Shown: positions 1 through 13,401, numbered from the stretch's first letter. The stretch is DNA of 64,000 nt from Dromiciops gliroides (GCF_019393635.1 NC_057862.1:266180441-266244440), one strand, 5' to 3'. Notes: generated from the letters alone by a model not told the origin. Numbers and translations: made by a program.

Positions 1-116
1 CAGTGTTAAGCACTGAAGATACAAAGAAAACATCATCTAGCCTCAAGGAACTTGCCTTATGCTAGAAGGAAACAGCATGTAAATAGATAAATAAATACAC
101 AAATTAAATGTAATGG

Positions 117-249
117 GGGGGGGGCGCGGCTAGGTGGCGCAGTGGATAGAGCACCAGCCCTGGAGTCAGGAGTACCTGAGTTCAAATCCGGCCTCAGACA
201 CTTAACACTTAACCCCAATTGCCTCACTAAAAAAAAAAAAAAAAAAGAA
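117..249 (+). mobile_element. CORE-SINE, internally deleted
   Basis: tRNA-derived marsupial SINE with head GGCTAGGTGGCGCAGTGG and poly-A end. The ACTAGCTGTGTGACC segment is missing by recombination across the repeated CTTAACAC/CTTAACCC. The direct repeat AAATGTAATG is seen on both sides. Confidence 0.88.
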
Positions 250-776
250 ATTTAAAATAAATGTAATGACATTCTGGAGGTTGCGGTAAAGCAGATAGAA
301 TCCTCAGATTTATAATAAAATATACTTTACATTGCTTTTTTGACTTAACTTTTGCTTTACTATTTCTTGACTTTGACTCCTGGAGTCATTCATTTCTGTT
401 TCGTTCATTATAATTTTCAAGAAATTTGTTGTTTGGGTAAGGCTTTGTACCTCTTAATTCTCCTTCCTCTTATTCTATTTTCTCCATAGTTCTCATTTAT
501 TTTGCAAATATTTCCTCTTGTGTTTTATTTTTATTTAGAAAATAATTTTTAACTTTTTAAACTTGTTTTATTTCTTCTAGGGATTCTAGTTGAACATGTG
601 CCCATGTTATGTTTTTCTCTGAGACTTTACCTTGTAGACATTGTAGAGTCATTTTATTCTTCTAGGCTTGTATCTTGACTCTGTCACCATAATAGCTGTT
701 TGTGGTACAATTTATTGTTACTCGTTTTTCCTAACCTACAGTTCAGCAAGGACTTTGTCTTAGAATGAGCTTTCTT

Positions 777-927
777 GGGGCAGCTAGGTGGTGCAGTGGA
801 TAAAGCACTGGCCCTGGATTCAGGAGGACCTGAGTTCAAATCCGGCCTCAGACACTTGACACTCACTAGCTGTGTGGCCCTGGGCAAGTCACTTAACCCC
901 CATTGCCCTGCAAAAAAAAAAAAAAAA
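777..927 (+). mobile_element. CORE-SINE, full length
   Basis: Head GGGGCAGCTAGGTGG to poly-A, with a 15-bp TSD (AGAATGAGCTTTCTT) at 762-776 and 928-942. Confidence 0.95.
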
Positions 928-1672
928 AGAATGAGCTTTCTTCTTGAAAGAATATTAGGTCCCTACTTGGATCTGTTTTATATCCTCTAGGGTACTGCTA
1001 CTCCTTTCTTGATACTGATTTCTGGATTCTTCAAGTTAGAAGTAGCCCAGGCTAGGGCTTTATAAAACTTTCAGTGCAATCAAAACAGTTTGATCCAGGG
1101 TGAAGGTCTGATTGCTCCCCTCCTGATTAGATCTTTGTAAGCTTTCTTTTAGTTTTGGATCTTGGCAACACAATTCTGGGTTTGACCCAGCTGGAGACAA
1201 CAGCTCCCTGCCTTGGTTATTTAGCTACAGGCTTCAGAGAAGACCAGGGCTGGATTTGAGACCCCTCTCCAGGGTTAGGGTACTGAGCCTCAGGACAGCA
1301 AAAGCTCCCTGCCATGTTCTACCACTGCTAGGCATAGTTCTCCTCCTTAATCTGAACAAGATTTGCGACCTAGCTCTCAGATAACAGAGCTGACTACTGG
1401 CACCTGTTCCTGCCCTCTTCACAGTGTCAGATACCTCTGTACTAGCTCTATAACCTCTATTTTACCTAGTACACTATCCCAGGCTCCCATTCAGTGTCCT
1501 TCTGCTAATGTAAGATGCCACTTGATGCCCTCCTAGACCTAATCCCCAATGTCTGCAGACCTCCTCCTGTCTTCCTGAAGCAACCTGGCATCTAAGTTAC
1601 CACAGCTTCTATTACTAAGGTCTTATAATATTGATAGGCAAGTTCCATTCATGTTTTAATTAAGGATAATGA

Positions 1673-2044
<372 letters not shown>

Positions 2045-2284
2045 TAATGGGCCAAGCTAACCAGTATGACTTTTATTTCACTATCTTTCCATTGTCTTTC
2101 CTAGTTTTGTTCTATAATTGGTACTCCCCAGTAGATGTTTGTGGATGTGCCAAAAAGACTAAACACAGTGATTTCCCCTCCCTACAACACACAGCTATGA
2201 GCAGGACTTCCTTCTAGCTGTGATCAATGTTTTTTATATTTAGAGCATTCCAGTTATGAGCAAACATAATCATTAATAGTTTTA

Positions 2285-2500
2285 CATTTGTATGGGGCTT
2301 TATAATTCATAAAGCACTTTCACACAACCATCTAAGCATAATACCTAGACATCAGTGAACTTCAGGACAGCCTCTTAAAATATGGAAAATGTTGTTGTAG
2401 AAAAAGATGATCCTCAAAACATCCCTATGTGCCCTGTGGTAGGTAGGGCACATAGTGTTATTAATCCTGTTTTGCCATATGAAAAAACTGAGGAATGACT
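2285..2500 (-). mobile_element. MIR-type SINE remnant
   Basis: Antisense MIR order: ATAAAGCACTTTCACAC, then GTGGTAGGTAGGGCACATAG and TTAATCCTGTTTTGCC. Diverged. Confidence 0.55.
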
Positions 2501-2820
2501 TTTAAGTAAGTAGTGGTGGTAAACCTAGGAGCTGAGCAGCTATTTGTTCTTGTAGTTTGTTACAGTTAAACAAGTTATCTAAGACATTTGCACTTTCATT
2601 TCTTTTTTGTCAAATGAACATGATAACACTGATATTCTTCCTTGAGGAGGAATTAATGTTTAAATATGAGTTATAGTTTTCATAAAATATAGCATTTGTA
2701 GAAACTAATGTGTATAAATGAGAATAGCTATAACAAATTTTCCTTTCAAGTAAAACCATATGACTTTTCTCGATTTTTATGTGACTTTCTCCTACACTAG
2801 TACCCATACCATATAAGTAA

Positions 2821-3024
<204 letters not shown>

Positions 3025-3664
3025 TGATTACTCTGGATATAGAAGTGTCCTAGAAATAGAAAATAGTGGAAATAGGGGTCATTTTTAACTACACATATAT
3101 GTCAGAACAGTCAGAGCTAGAACATAAGGCTCCAGGAATACAGCACACAATCAGTATTACCATGTATTTTCACTGTATTGGGATAAGAAGGTAAAAGACA
3201 GGAATTTTATTTTAGAATTAGTATTTTTTTGCCCTGTACTTTAAATCAGTCAACCAACAAATGTTTCTGGACTAGGTTCTGAAATTATAGACTTTTCTTA
3301 TTTATCTATTTTGAGTTTTATATGTTGTAAGGAAACAATAGTATCTTAGAATTAGAAGGACTTTAAAGTCCAATCCCTTACTTTAAAATTGAAGAAAATT
3401 AAACCAAATGAGTTTATCATTATACTAGTGCATTACAATGGTAAGCTTATGTAGAAGAACCCAGACCTCCATCTTCCATTCTCATGTTCTTTATTTTAGC
3501 TTTGAGAGATTTTTCTCTAGTTTAGTCACTTTATCTCCCTTTTCTTCAAACATACTCTCAGACCCACAAATGATGAGCACATTTTTTTTCTTTTCAAGAA
3601 ATATTAAATTATTTGTGTTGTAACTCATCAGTAATTTTCTGGCATTTCAAGATATATCTCTTTG

Positions 3665-3788
3665 CACAGGCCCTGGATTCAGGAGGACCTGAGTTCAAAT
3701 CTGGCCTCAGACACTTGACACTTACTAGCTGTGTGACCCTGGGCAAGTCATTTAACCCTCATTGCCCCACCAAAAAAAAAAAAATAAG
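3665..3788 (+). mobile_element. CORE-SINE, 5'-truncated
   Basis: Starts at CACAGGCCCTGG and lacks the tRNA head. It has a perfect 18-bp TSD (TCAAGATATATCTCTTTG) at 3647-3664 and 3789-3806. Confidence 0.95.
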
Positions 3789-4610
3789 TCAAGATATATC
3801 TCTTTGGAAAGAGTGATGTTGAAGTGGAACTCGTTATGCCACTTATGTCACCAAGTGACAAAGTAAGCTCTTCCATTATCCACATAGCCATATTTCAGAA
3901 CTTCACAAAATTGTAACAGTGTTACCTCTTGACTTGATCCTTTTTGCCTGCCTAACAAAGCAAAATTAGACCATCATAGTTTATGAAGAAAAACTAGGAA
4001 ATATTTATTATTGGAAGTTACTAGATTTGACCAACAGAAGCATCAAACTATTATCTTTACCAATTTTAACTCTTGTACTAAGCTATACTATTATATTTCC
4101 CCAACTCAATATAGCATTGCGTTTTCTCCTTTAAGGAACATTTTGAAAGCTGAGTACCATTATTGCTTAAGGAGTAGCACTTTTCCCTCCTGTATTTAAG
4201 TTTATATTATCTTTGCATAGTTTTTTACACAGATGGTTACTAATGGATTTCCTCAAGCCTAGTCTGCAACTTTTAACAAAACATTTGATCTGTGGTAGAT
4301 TATGCACATGAGTCTATGAAGATGCACTCAAAATTTAATTTTCTTATGGAAGGCAAGTATACTTATATCTAAAAGTATGGTTTCTTCATATTGTGAAAAT
4401 AATTATTGTTGAAATGCAACAATTAGGTCTTCTGTTTCTGAACACAAGTTTCTTAGAGAGAAACCCTACTAATTAATCATTTCCAAGTGTTGGTTGATGA
4501 GAAATGAAAAAGATTTCTACAGTGACCCAAACTTATATCATTTGAACAAAAATCATATTAAGATTCTCTGTCCAGAATTAAAATGTACCTTTCTTTAAAA
4601 CTTAGTGGTG

Positions 4611-4766
4611 GGGGGGGGGGGCAGCTAGATGGCACAGTGGTTAAAAGCACCAGCCCTGGATTCAGGAGTACCTGAGTTCAAATCTTACCTCAGACACTTG
4701 ACACTTACTAGCTGTGTTGACCCTGGGCAAGTCACTTAATCCCCATTGCCTAAAAAAAAACAAAAA
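4611..4766 (+). mobile_element. CORE-SINE, first of two at the same target
   Basis: A G-run then GCAGCTAGATGGC, ending in an A-rich tail. The target AAAACTTAGTGGTG occurs before it (4597-4610), between it and the next SINE (4767-4780), and after that one (4926-4939). Confidence 0.93.
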
Positions 4767-4780
4767 AAAACTTAGTGGTG

Positions 4781-4925
4781 GGGCAGCGAGATGGTGCAGT
4801 GGATAGAGCACCGGCCCTGGAATCAGGAGTACCTGAGTTCAAATTCAGCCTCAGACACTTAACACTTACTAGCTGTGTGACCCTGGGCAAGTCACTTAAC
4901 CCCAATTGCCTTACTAAAAAAAAAA
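4781..4925 (+). mobile_element. CORE-SINE, second of two at the same target
   Basis: A head-to-tail neighbour of the SINE at 4611-4766, sharing the same 14-bp target. A different subtype (GAATCAGGAGTACC, AATTGCCTTACT), so it is a separate insertion and not a local duplication. Confidence 0.93.
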
Positions 4926-5669
4926 AAAACTTAGTGGTGACAGGTCATGTAACTAGAAAGATGATGGATTAATCCCTTTTCTCCAAATATCCTCAACCTT
5001 CAGCCTTCCCAGAAAGGAATTATTCAGCAAATTTAGAATAATTTTAGCTAACGAAATCCACAAAAGGCAGACTCCCAAACAAGGTAAAATATTTTATTAA
5101 TTCTCACGGAAAAACTCCAACACTTAGAGTACTTGCTGCCCCTCCTCCATCATCCTCAGTTCATTAATGGCAAGCTAACTTTTTAGGCTTGTTGCAGTAA
5201 CTTCCAGAAGGGTATCTTCCACCCTTTGCTCAATACAAAAGAAGCAGCAGATAGCAACTCTCTACAGCCATGTGAAGTAAAGGAAAACAGGAGAAAATCA
5301 GGAAAGGTTATCACCATGCATCCAGCTGAAAAAAGAGAAACTAAAACCCAGTTTGGAGTCAGTCCTGTCCTCTGAATTTATTTAGGGAACTAAACCAGTG
5401 AACATGATATCCCTCAATGAAAGGAAGCTAGCAGACTAACCTTGGAGTTCTGTGCACCAGCAAGGTTGGGGAAAGAGGGAGGAGATTTAGGAATGAATAT
5501 AGGTCAGAATTAAGAATTTTCAATGTAGAATTTTAAAATTTAATTGAAACCCAAAAATACTGAAGTAAAACTTATAGGCAAAAAAAAAAAATCTTGAAAA
5601 GAACACATGAATTCTATTCACAGCAAAGTGATTGACTTTGAAGGCAAAATGCTCTGAGAAAACCTAGGG

Positions 5670-5810
5670 GCCAAAGACAATGTACTCCATTGGATAATAA
5701 GCTCCTTGAAGTCATAAGGACTGTGTTTTTCCTCTTTTTGTATCCCCCAGCTCAGTTCTGTAATAGGCACTTAAATGTTTTTTGAATTAAATAATTTGAG
5801 ATGATTAAAT
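5670..5810 (+). mobile_element. L2 3'-end fragment
   Basis: It shows AAGCTCCTTGAAGTCATAAG, then TTTTTGTATCCCCCAGCTC and a tail with AGGCACTTAAATG, the layout of an L2 3' terminus. Confidence 0.6.
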
Positions 5811-7840
5811 TCATCAGTCATTTTACCTGAGCCTTCCCCCTCAAGGGTATCTTTTTCTCCACCCCTTCTAACAATCTTTATTCAGTTCTTACTTACTGCT
5901 GCTTAACAACTATAAAAGTATTCCACCTTTAGAATTAACCCCTAGGGAAGGAGATGACCCACATGAACTCATTGTTCAATGATTCACACTTTCCCAGTCC
6001 AACATGGCCTCCCTATTCCAATTATTCTGAACTCCAACTGCTCCTCCCTTAACCCTAAAACTATTTACCCCTTCCACTATGTTCTCTTTCCAGAGATTCT
6101 TTTTTTAATTCTATTTAGCATTTTATTTATCCCAATTACATGTAAAAACAATTTTTAACATCCATTTTTAAAACTTTGTGTTCCAAATTCACTTCCTTCC
6201 CCCATCCCTACTCCCCTTTGAGAAAGCAAGCAATTCAATATGTTAAACATGTATAGTCATGCAAAATATTTCCATATTAGTCATGATATGAAAAAAAAAC
6301 AAAAAAACACTCAACAAATTTTGTTTTTAATTTTGCTTCAATCTGTATTCAGACCATCAGTTTTTTTCCTCTGGGGATAGATAGCATTTTTCATCCTTCA
6401 GAGTAGTCTTGGAATATCATTTGTATTGCTGAGATTAACTGAATCATTCACAGCTGATCCTCTTACAATATTGCTGTTTACTTTGTACACAGTCCATTTC
6501 ACTTTGTATCAGTTAATTTAAGTCTTTTCAGGTTTTTCTGAGAGCATCCTGTTTTCCATCATAATCACATACTACAATTTGCTCAGCCATTCTCTCCTGT
6601 TGATGGGCAGGAATCCTCTCAGTTTCCATTACTTTGACACAAGAAAAGAGCTGCTACCAATATTTTTGTATATATAGGTTCTTTTCCTTTTTGTTGTTTA
6701 TCTCTTTTTGGATACCGACCTACTAGGGTATTGCTAGGTAAAAGAGTATTAGTGATTTTATAGCCCTTTGGCCATACTTCCAAATTGCTCTCCAGAATGG
6801 TTGAATCCATTTATAACTCCACCAGCAGTGCATTAATGTCTCATTTTTCCCATACCCCTTACAATATTTGCCATTTTCCCCTGCTGTCCTATTATCCAAT
6901 CCATTACGTATGAGGTAGTACTCCAGAATTGTTTTAATTTGCATCTTGTCAATTAGTAGTAAGTTAGAGCATTTTTTTTCTTTTGGCTATAGTTTTGATT
7001 ACTTCATCTGAAAACTGTTTATATCCTTTTTTTTTTTTTTTGCAGGGCAGTGACTTGCCCAGGGTCACATGTTCATATCTTTTGATCATTTATCAACTGG
7101 GGAATGGTTTTATTTTTATAAAGTTGACTCAGTTCTCTATATGTTTGAGAAATGAGGCCTTTATCAGACAGAGTTACTTCAGAATTTTTTTCACAGTTAC
7201 TATTGCTAACTATATTTCCCTCCATCCTATTCCTTCCCCATACCATTTGTCTGTCTCCTATTCTCTATCTCCTTTCACCCTGTCCTTCCTCAAAAGTGTT
7301 TTGCTTCTGATTACCTCCTCCCCCAGTCTTCCTTTCCTTCTATCACACACTCCCCTTACCTTATCTCCTTCCCCTTCTACTTTCCTACAGGGTAAGACAG
7401 ATTTCTATACCCAATTGAATGTGTATGTTATTCCCTCTTTGAGTCAGTTCTGATGAAAATAAGATTCACTTACTCCCCCTCATAGCCCCCATCTTCCCTT
7501 TCACTGTATAAACTTTTTCTTACTTTTATGTGAAATAATTTACCCCATTCTGCCCTTTCTCCAATTGCATTCTTCTCTTACCCCTTAATTTTATTTTTAA
7601 GCTATCCCTTACACCTCTTCCCTCTATCTATATGTACTCCATCCATCCAACTGCCCTAATAATGAGGAAGCTTCTTTTGAGTTACAAGTATCATCTTCCC
7701 ATGTAGGAATGTAAACAGTTTAAGTTTTTTAAATCCTTTATGATTTCCTTTTCCTGTTTACGTTTTTATGCTTCTCTTGAGTCTTGTGTTTGAAAGTCAG
7801 ATTTTCTGTTCGGATCAGGTTTTTTTCATCAAGAATGCCT

Positions 7841-7979
7841 TAAAGCACAGTGGATAAAGCACCGGCCTTGGATTCAGGAGTACCCGGGTTCAAATCCGGC
7901 CTCAGACACTTGACACTTACTAGCTGTGTGACCCTGGGCAAGTCACTTAACCCCTATTGCCCTGCCCCCCCCCCAAAAA
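7841..7979 (+). mobile_element. CORE-SINE, 5'-truncated, in L1 copy A
   Basis: Starts within the head (GCACAGTGGATAAAGC) and ends in a C-run plus poly-A; TSD AAGAATGCCT at 7831-7840 and 7980-7989. Confidence 0.92.
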
Positions 7980-8099
7980 AAGAATGCCTAAAAGTTTTCT
8001 CTTTCATTGAATGCCCATTTTTTCCCCTGAAGGATTATAATCAGTTTTGCTGGGTAGGTGATTCTTGATTGTAATACCAGTTTCTCCAAGTCCTCCAAT

Positions 8100-8900
8100 T
8101 CTTTAATATAGAGGCTGCTAAATCCTGTGTTATCCTGTGGTGCCACAATATTTGAATTGTTTCTTTCTGGCTGCTTGCAATATTTTCTCCTTGACCTGGG
8201 AGCTCTGGAATTTAGCTATAATATTCCTGGGAGTTTTCATTTTGGGACCTCTTTCAGGAAGTGATCAGTGGATTCTTTCAATTTCTATTTTACCCTCTGC
8301 TTCTAGAATATCAAGGTAGTTTTCCTTGACAGTTTCTTGGAAGATGATCCCTAGGCTCTTTTTTTTTATCATGGCTTTCAGGTAAGCCAATAATGTTCAT
8401 GTTATCTCACCTGAATCTATTTTCCAGGTCAGTTGTTTTTCCAATGAGGTATTTCACATTGTCTTCTATTTTTTCATTCTTTTGGTTTTGTTTTACTGTT
8501 TCTTGATTTCTCATAGAGTCATTAGTTTCCATTTGCTCAATTCAAATTTTTAAGGACTTACTTTCTTCAGTGAGCTTTTGGACCTCCTTTTCCATTTCAC
8601 CAATTTGGCTTTTCAAGGCCTTCTTTTCCTCATTCATTTTTTGTATCTCATACAATTTGCCCCTAGTTTGTTTTTTCAGGTGTTATTTTTTTCAGGTAGG
8701 TTTGTGTGTCTGTCTGTCTGTCTCCTTTATCAGGCTGTTGACTTTTTTCCCTTATTTTCTTGCATTACTCATTTTTCTTCCCATTTTTTCTTCTACCACT
8801 CTTTATTTTCAAAGTCCTTTTTGAGCCCTTCCATGGCCTGAGAGCAATTCATATTTTTCTTAGAGGCTTTGGATGTAGGAGTCTAAACTATTTTATCTTC
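8100..8900 (-). pseudogene. L1 ORF1 remnant in copy A
   Basis: The minus-strand translation shows the ORF1p C-terminal region (IERIHSSLPERGP, then IIAKFQSSQVKEKILQAARKK), typical of the L1 RNA-binding protein, preceded by a Lys/Glu-rich coiled-coil segment. Stops and frameshifts interrupt it, so it is a fossil. Confidence 0.75.
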
Positions 8901-10194
8901 TGAGTATGTGTTTTGATCTTCCTTGTCACCATAGTAACTTGCTATGGACAGAATTTTTTCTTGTTTGCTCACTTCCCAGCCTATTTCTTGACTTTTTACT
9001 CTTTGTAGGGCACTGCTTCCAAGCTGGAGGACACACTACCCCAAGCTTCGTGGGGTTTGTGCAGCTATTTTTAGAGATACATCTAGGGACTTATAAGTTT
9101 TCAGTTCTTCCAACGTGGTATGATCAAAGGAGAGTTGTGTTTACTATTCTTCTGGCTTGTGCTGTGGTCTGTGAACAACCACAAGCACTCTTTTCTATCC
9201 TGGAACTGTGAGTAGGGTCATGGTGCCACTCTAGCCACAAGCTCTGGTGTGCTAGTGCTCTTCTTTGCCCAGTACTGGGACCTGGATCTGAGTGTGGGCA
9301 AAGCAATAGCGTCCTGCCTCAGTGCTAGCAAAGAGACCCCTGTAATCTCCTTCTGGCTAATTGTTCTACCCTCTTTGCTTTTGTGGGCTAAGAGTTCCAG
9401 AAGCAGTTGCTGATGATGATAATTCAGTGGCTTCCAAGGCTTGGTCCTAGTTTGCCGGGGCTCAGTCTGTGCTGGAGCACCCTGAGCTGCATTGTGCTCC
9501 ACTCCCACCTTGGTACAACACATCTTTCCTGCTGACCCTCCAAGTTGTCCTTGGCTGGATAATTATTTCATCCTGTCCTTTTTTGAGTTCTGCTACTCCA
9601 GGAATTGTCATACGGCATTATTTAAAGTTATTTGGAGGGCTCTTTGGGAGACCTCAGGCAAGTCACTTCCCTTTCTTCCACCATCTTGGCTCTACCTCTG
9701 ACTGTGTTCTCTTAATGCTTAATTCATAGGTAACAAACTTGCTTTCATCTTAAAACTGCCTTTCCTTTTCCTTCCATCTTCTTGCATTCATTTATATACT
9801 GTCTGCTTCTCTTGAATCTCTTGCTCCCTTATTCTGTTGCTGAGCTTGTCTTGTCAAACCTCAGCTCTGAATTATTCTTACCATCCTCTACCTTTGTTTC
9901 TACCCACACACATGCTGCTCAGGAATTGTGGAGAGGTTTCTGGTGCCAAGATGATGGAGTAAGGAAGGAACCCTCCCTTCTTCAATTCTCCCCAATTCCT
10001 CTCCAAAATAAAAAACCTCCTCAGAATTGATCTAAGAGCAAGGAAGCAGCTTACTGGTTTTGTAGGAAAGGTCTGTCTCAGTAGGTTGGGAAGAGAGTGA
10101 GGTCCAAGAGCAGCACCAGCCCACCAGAGAGAACCTACCCTTAGCACAAGCCACCAGCCAGGCATCCACCCCATTGCTGACCAGTAGTGAAGAG

Positions 10195-10420
10195 CTACCC
10201 CATGGCAGGCTAACAAGTGAGATCCTGCCCCTGGGGCCTACCAGCAGAGAAACCCTGTTTCTATAGCAACCGACAATAAGATTCCACCCCTCAGGCAGAT
10301 CAACATTACTCCTCTAGGGCCTGCTAGTAGAGAAACTATTTCCATAGCAACCCAGCAGCAAGGTCCCACCCCTGCAACAGGCCAGCAGCTAAACCCCACA
10401 CCCAGGGAAGGCCAATGGGG
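10195..10420 (+). repeat. Imperfect tandem units in an L1 5' UTR
   Basis: The block GGGCCT-(A/G)-C-(C/T)AG-(C/T)AGAGAAAC followed by CATAGCAACC starts at 10234 and again at 10318, period 84, with a degenerate third unit after 10371. Monomer-type 5' UTR repeats are known as L1 promoters in some mammals. Confidence 0.6.
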
Positions 10421-10640
10421 AGGGCCCTCCAACCCCCAGTACAAGCCAGAAGGGAGGCCAGAGAAAACAAGCATCTTAAGCCCTGAATCCCAGTGAAAGC
10501 CAGCAGTAAGACCCTGTGCCCCAGCACAAAAAGTTGGGACAGTACAGGATCAGAGCCCAACTCCAAGTCACCAAATCACAAAAAAGGACAGAAAAATGAG
10601 CAAAAAGAAAAAAAAGCTTGACTAGAAAGCTACTATGGTG

Positions 10641-10954
10641 GGGTAGCTAGGTGGCACAGTAGATAGGGCACCAGCCCTGGAGTCAGGAGTACCTGAGTTC
10701 AAATCCAGCCTCAGACACTTAACACGTACTAGCTGTGTAACCCTGAGTAAGCCACTTAACCCCAATTTCTCATGGAAAAAAAAAATGGGCTGGCTTCCTG
10801 CCTATTTGGGGCAGCTAGGTGGAACAGTAGATAGAGCACTGGCTCTGAATTCAGGAGGACCTGAGTTCAAATCCAGCCTCAGACACTTGACACTAGCTGT
10901 GTGACCCTGGGCAAGTCACTTAACCCCCATTGCCCCGCAAAAAAAAAAAAGAAA
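10641..10954 (+). mobile_element. Two CORE-SINEs inside one TSD (dimer)
   Basis: Two sense SINEs (10641-10786 and 10808-10954) joined by about 20 bp of linker. The 16-bp target GAAAGCTACTATGGTG is found only outside the pair, at 10625-10640 and 10955-10970. The subtypes differ. Confidence 0.92.
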
Positions 10955-10979
10955 GAAAGCTACTATGGTGATAGGGAGG

Positions 10980-11700
10980 ATCAAGGCATAAATTTAGAAG
11001 AGGACAGTAGAGTCAAAGAAAAATGTTATTTGGTCTCAGGCCCAAAAAGAATTGCTGGAAGAGCTTACAAAGAATTTTAAAAAGCAAATTAGAGAAGTAG
11101 AAGATAAATTAGGAAAAGAAATGAAAATGATACAAAGGAATCATGAAGAGTAAATAGTGTGGGGAAATATATGCAGGAATTTACTGAGAAAAATAACTCT
11201 AAAAAACATAATTGGCCAGATAGAAAAGGAAGTACAAAGGCTCATTCAATAATTCCTTAAAAATTAGAATTGAAACTGGAAAATAATAAAATACTTTTAT
11301 TTTTAAAAAATTAGAATTGAACAAGTGGAAAGTAATGACTATGAGACATCAAGATACAATAAAATCAAATCAAAAAAGTAAAACAATTTCTTATTGGAAA
11401 AAGCACTGACCTACAAAATAGATCCATGAATGATAAGAATTTTTGAAAGACATGATAAAAAACAAACAACAAAAAAAAAAGCCTAGACAATATCTTTCAA
11501 GAAATCATTAAAGAAAACTGCCCTGATAAATTAGAACCAGATGGCAAAATAGAAATTGAAAGAATCCTCCAGTCACTGTCTGAAAGAGAGCCCCAAATGA
11601 AAACTCCCAGAAGCATCATGGCCAAATTCCACAGTTCACAGATCAAGGAGAAAATATTGCAAGCTGCTAAAAAGAAATAATTCAAGTATTGTGGAGCTAC
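10980..11700 (+). pseudogene. L1 ORF1 remnant
   Basis: A Lys/Glu-rich coiled-coil region followed by the ORF1p C-terminal region (IERILQSLSERE and the HSSQIKEKILQAAKKK segment). It is interrupted by stops and frameshifts. It is homologous to the ORF1 remnants at 8.1-8.9 kb and 19.3-20.1 kb. Confidence 0.7.
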
Positions 11701-12624
11701 AGTCAGGATTACACAGGATTTAAGAGTGATTAGGAGTATAGATAGAGGGTATGGATATAAGGTGACATTAATGGGATGATGCAAAAAAAAAAATAGAGGG
11801 GTAAGAAAGAAATTACACTGGAAGAAGGAAGGGGGAAATTATCCCACATAAGAGACATGAAAGGGCTATTATAATGGTGCGGAAGATAGGGGGTGCACAG
11901 CAGGCGAAGCTTAAATCTTACTCTCATCAAAATTGGTTCACTCAGTTGCATATAGAAATCTATTTTACCTTATATGGAAGTGAAAAGGGAGAGGGATGAT
12001 AGAAGGGGGAGGAGAACTGACAAAGGGAAGGGTATGTTGGGGAAGATGGTGATCAGAAGTGTTTTACTTTTGTAAGGAGGGAAAGGTTGGGGAGTAGGAG
12101 AGAGGAGGACAAACAAGCAAAAAATAGCATGGAGGGAAATACATAATTATCATACCTATAAATGTGAATGGGATGAAATCACCCAGAAGATAACAGAATG
12201 GACTAAAAACCAGAATCCTACAATAAGTTGTTTACAGGATACACATCTGAAGTACAGAGATACACACAGGGTAAAGGTAAGGAGCTGGAGCAGAATCTAT
12301 TGGTTTTCAGTTGAAGCAAAGAAAACAGGGGCAGAAATCATGATCTCAGACAAAGCAAAAAGAAAAATAGATCTAGTTAGAAGGGATAAAAAAGGAAACC
12401 ATATCTTGCTGAAAGGTACCATAGACAAAGTCATATCAGTAAACCAAATTGTATAGCATCTAAATTTTTTAAGAAAGTTGAATGAGTTACAGGAGGAAAT
12501 AAATAATAAAACTATACTAGTAGGGGACCTTAACTTTCCCATCTCAGAACTAGATAAATCTAACCAAAAGATAAACAAGAAAAAAGTTCAGGAGGTGAAG
12601 GAAATTCTTTAAAAGTTAGATATG

Positions 12625-12762
12625 GGGGCAGCTAGGTGGCGCAGTGGAAAGAGCACTGGTCCTGGATTCAGAAGGACCTGAGTTCAAATCCAACCTCAGA
12701 CACTTGACACTAGCTGTGTGACCTTGGGCAAGTCACTTAACCCCAATTGCCTCGCCAAAAAA
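12625..12762 (+). mobile_element. CORE-SINE
   Basis: Sense SINE in L1 ORF2, with a 14-bp TSD (AAAAGTTAGATATG) at 12611-12624 and 12763-12776. It lacks the CTTACT bases of the core. Confidence 0.95.
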
Positions 12763-12960
12763 AAAAGTTAGATATGATTGATCTCTGGAGAAAATTGAAT
12801 GGAAATAGAAGCACCTACAGAAAAGTTGACCATGTATTAGGACATAAAAACCTCACAACCAAATGCAGAAAAGCAGAAATGCATCCTTTTCAGATCATAA
12901 TGTAATAAAAATTACATTCTTTGATGGACAATGGAAGGGACTGATTAAAACTTAATTGGA

Positions 12961-13108
12961 GGGGCAGCTAGGTGGCACAGTGGATAAAGCACCAGCCCTG
13001 GATTCAGGAGGACCTGAGTTCAAATCCAGCCTCAGACACTTAACACTTACTAGCTATGTGACCCCGGGTAAGTCACTTAACCCCAACTGCCCCGGCCAAA
13101 AAAAAAAA
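12961..13108 (+). mobile_element. CORE-SINE
   Basis: Sense SINE in L1 ORF2; TSD TTAATTGGA at 12952-12960 and 13109-13117. Confidence 0.93.
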
Positions 13109-13401
13109 TTAATTGGAAAATAATCTGCTTCAGGTGGGTCAAAAAACAAGTCATAGAAAAATTAATAATTTCATTAAGGAAAATAACAATGAGCAACATA
13201 TCAAAATTTATGGGATGCAGCCAAAATATTACTTGGAGGAAATTTTATATCTATAATTGCTTGCATCACTAAAATAGAGAAAAAGCAGGTTTATGAATTG
13301 GGTATGCAACTAAAAAAAACTAGAAAGAACATTAAAAATCCACAATTAAACCCTAAGTTGGGCATCCTGCAACTCAAAGGAGAGATTAATAAAATTGATA
13401 G

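Larger units (their letters stand above)
6110..9698 (-). mobile_element. L1 derivative, internally deleted (half-L1-like), copy A
   Basis: Read on the minus strand it starts near 9698 with the L1-type AGCCAAGATGG motif. It passes through an ORF1 remnant (about 8900-8100), then the inter-ORF region (7470-7200). At about 7195 it jumps straight to the C-terminal end of ORF2 (about 7190-6600), then the 3' UTR (6240-6110). The endonuclease, reverse transcriptase and most of ORF2 are missing. The same jump occurs in a second copy at 20.85 kb. A possible 9-bp TSD (TGTTCTCTT) lies near 6080 and 9705, not flush with the ends. A SINE interrupts it at 7841-7979. Frames are broken. Confidence 0.8.

Noticed and set aside
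775-990. Recurring small peptide with [21 protein letters not shown] seen at many places on both strands
   Set aside because: This is a translation of the CORE-SINE body, which happens to be open in some frames. It is not a gene family.
6983-7453. 156-codon plus-strand frame
   Set aside because: It is the antisense of L1 copy A (ORF2 end and inter-ORF region); a Ser/Pro/Leu-rich pyrimidine translation without homology.
10238-10566. Minus-strand frames rich in Gly, Leu and Trp
   Set aside because: They are antisense readings of the repetitive L1 5' UTR.
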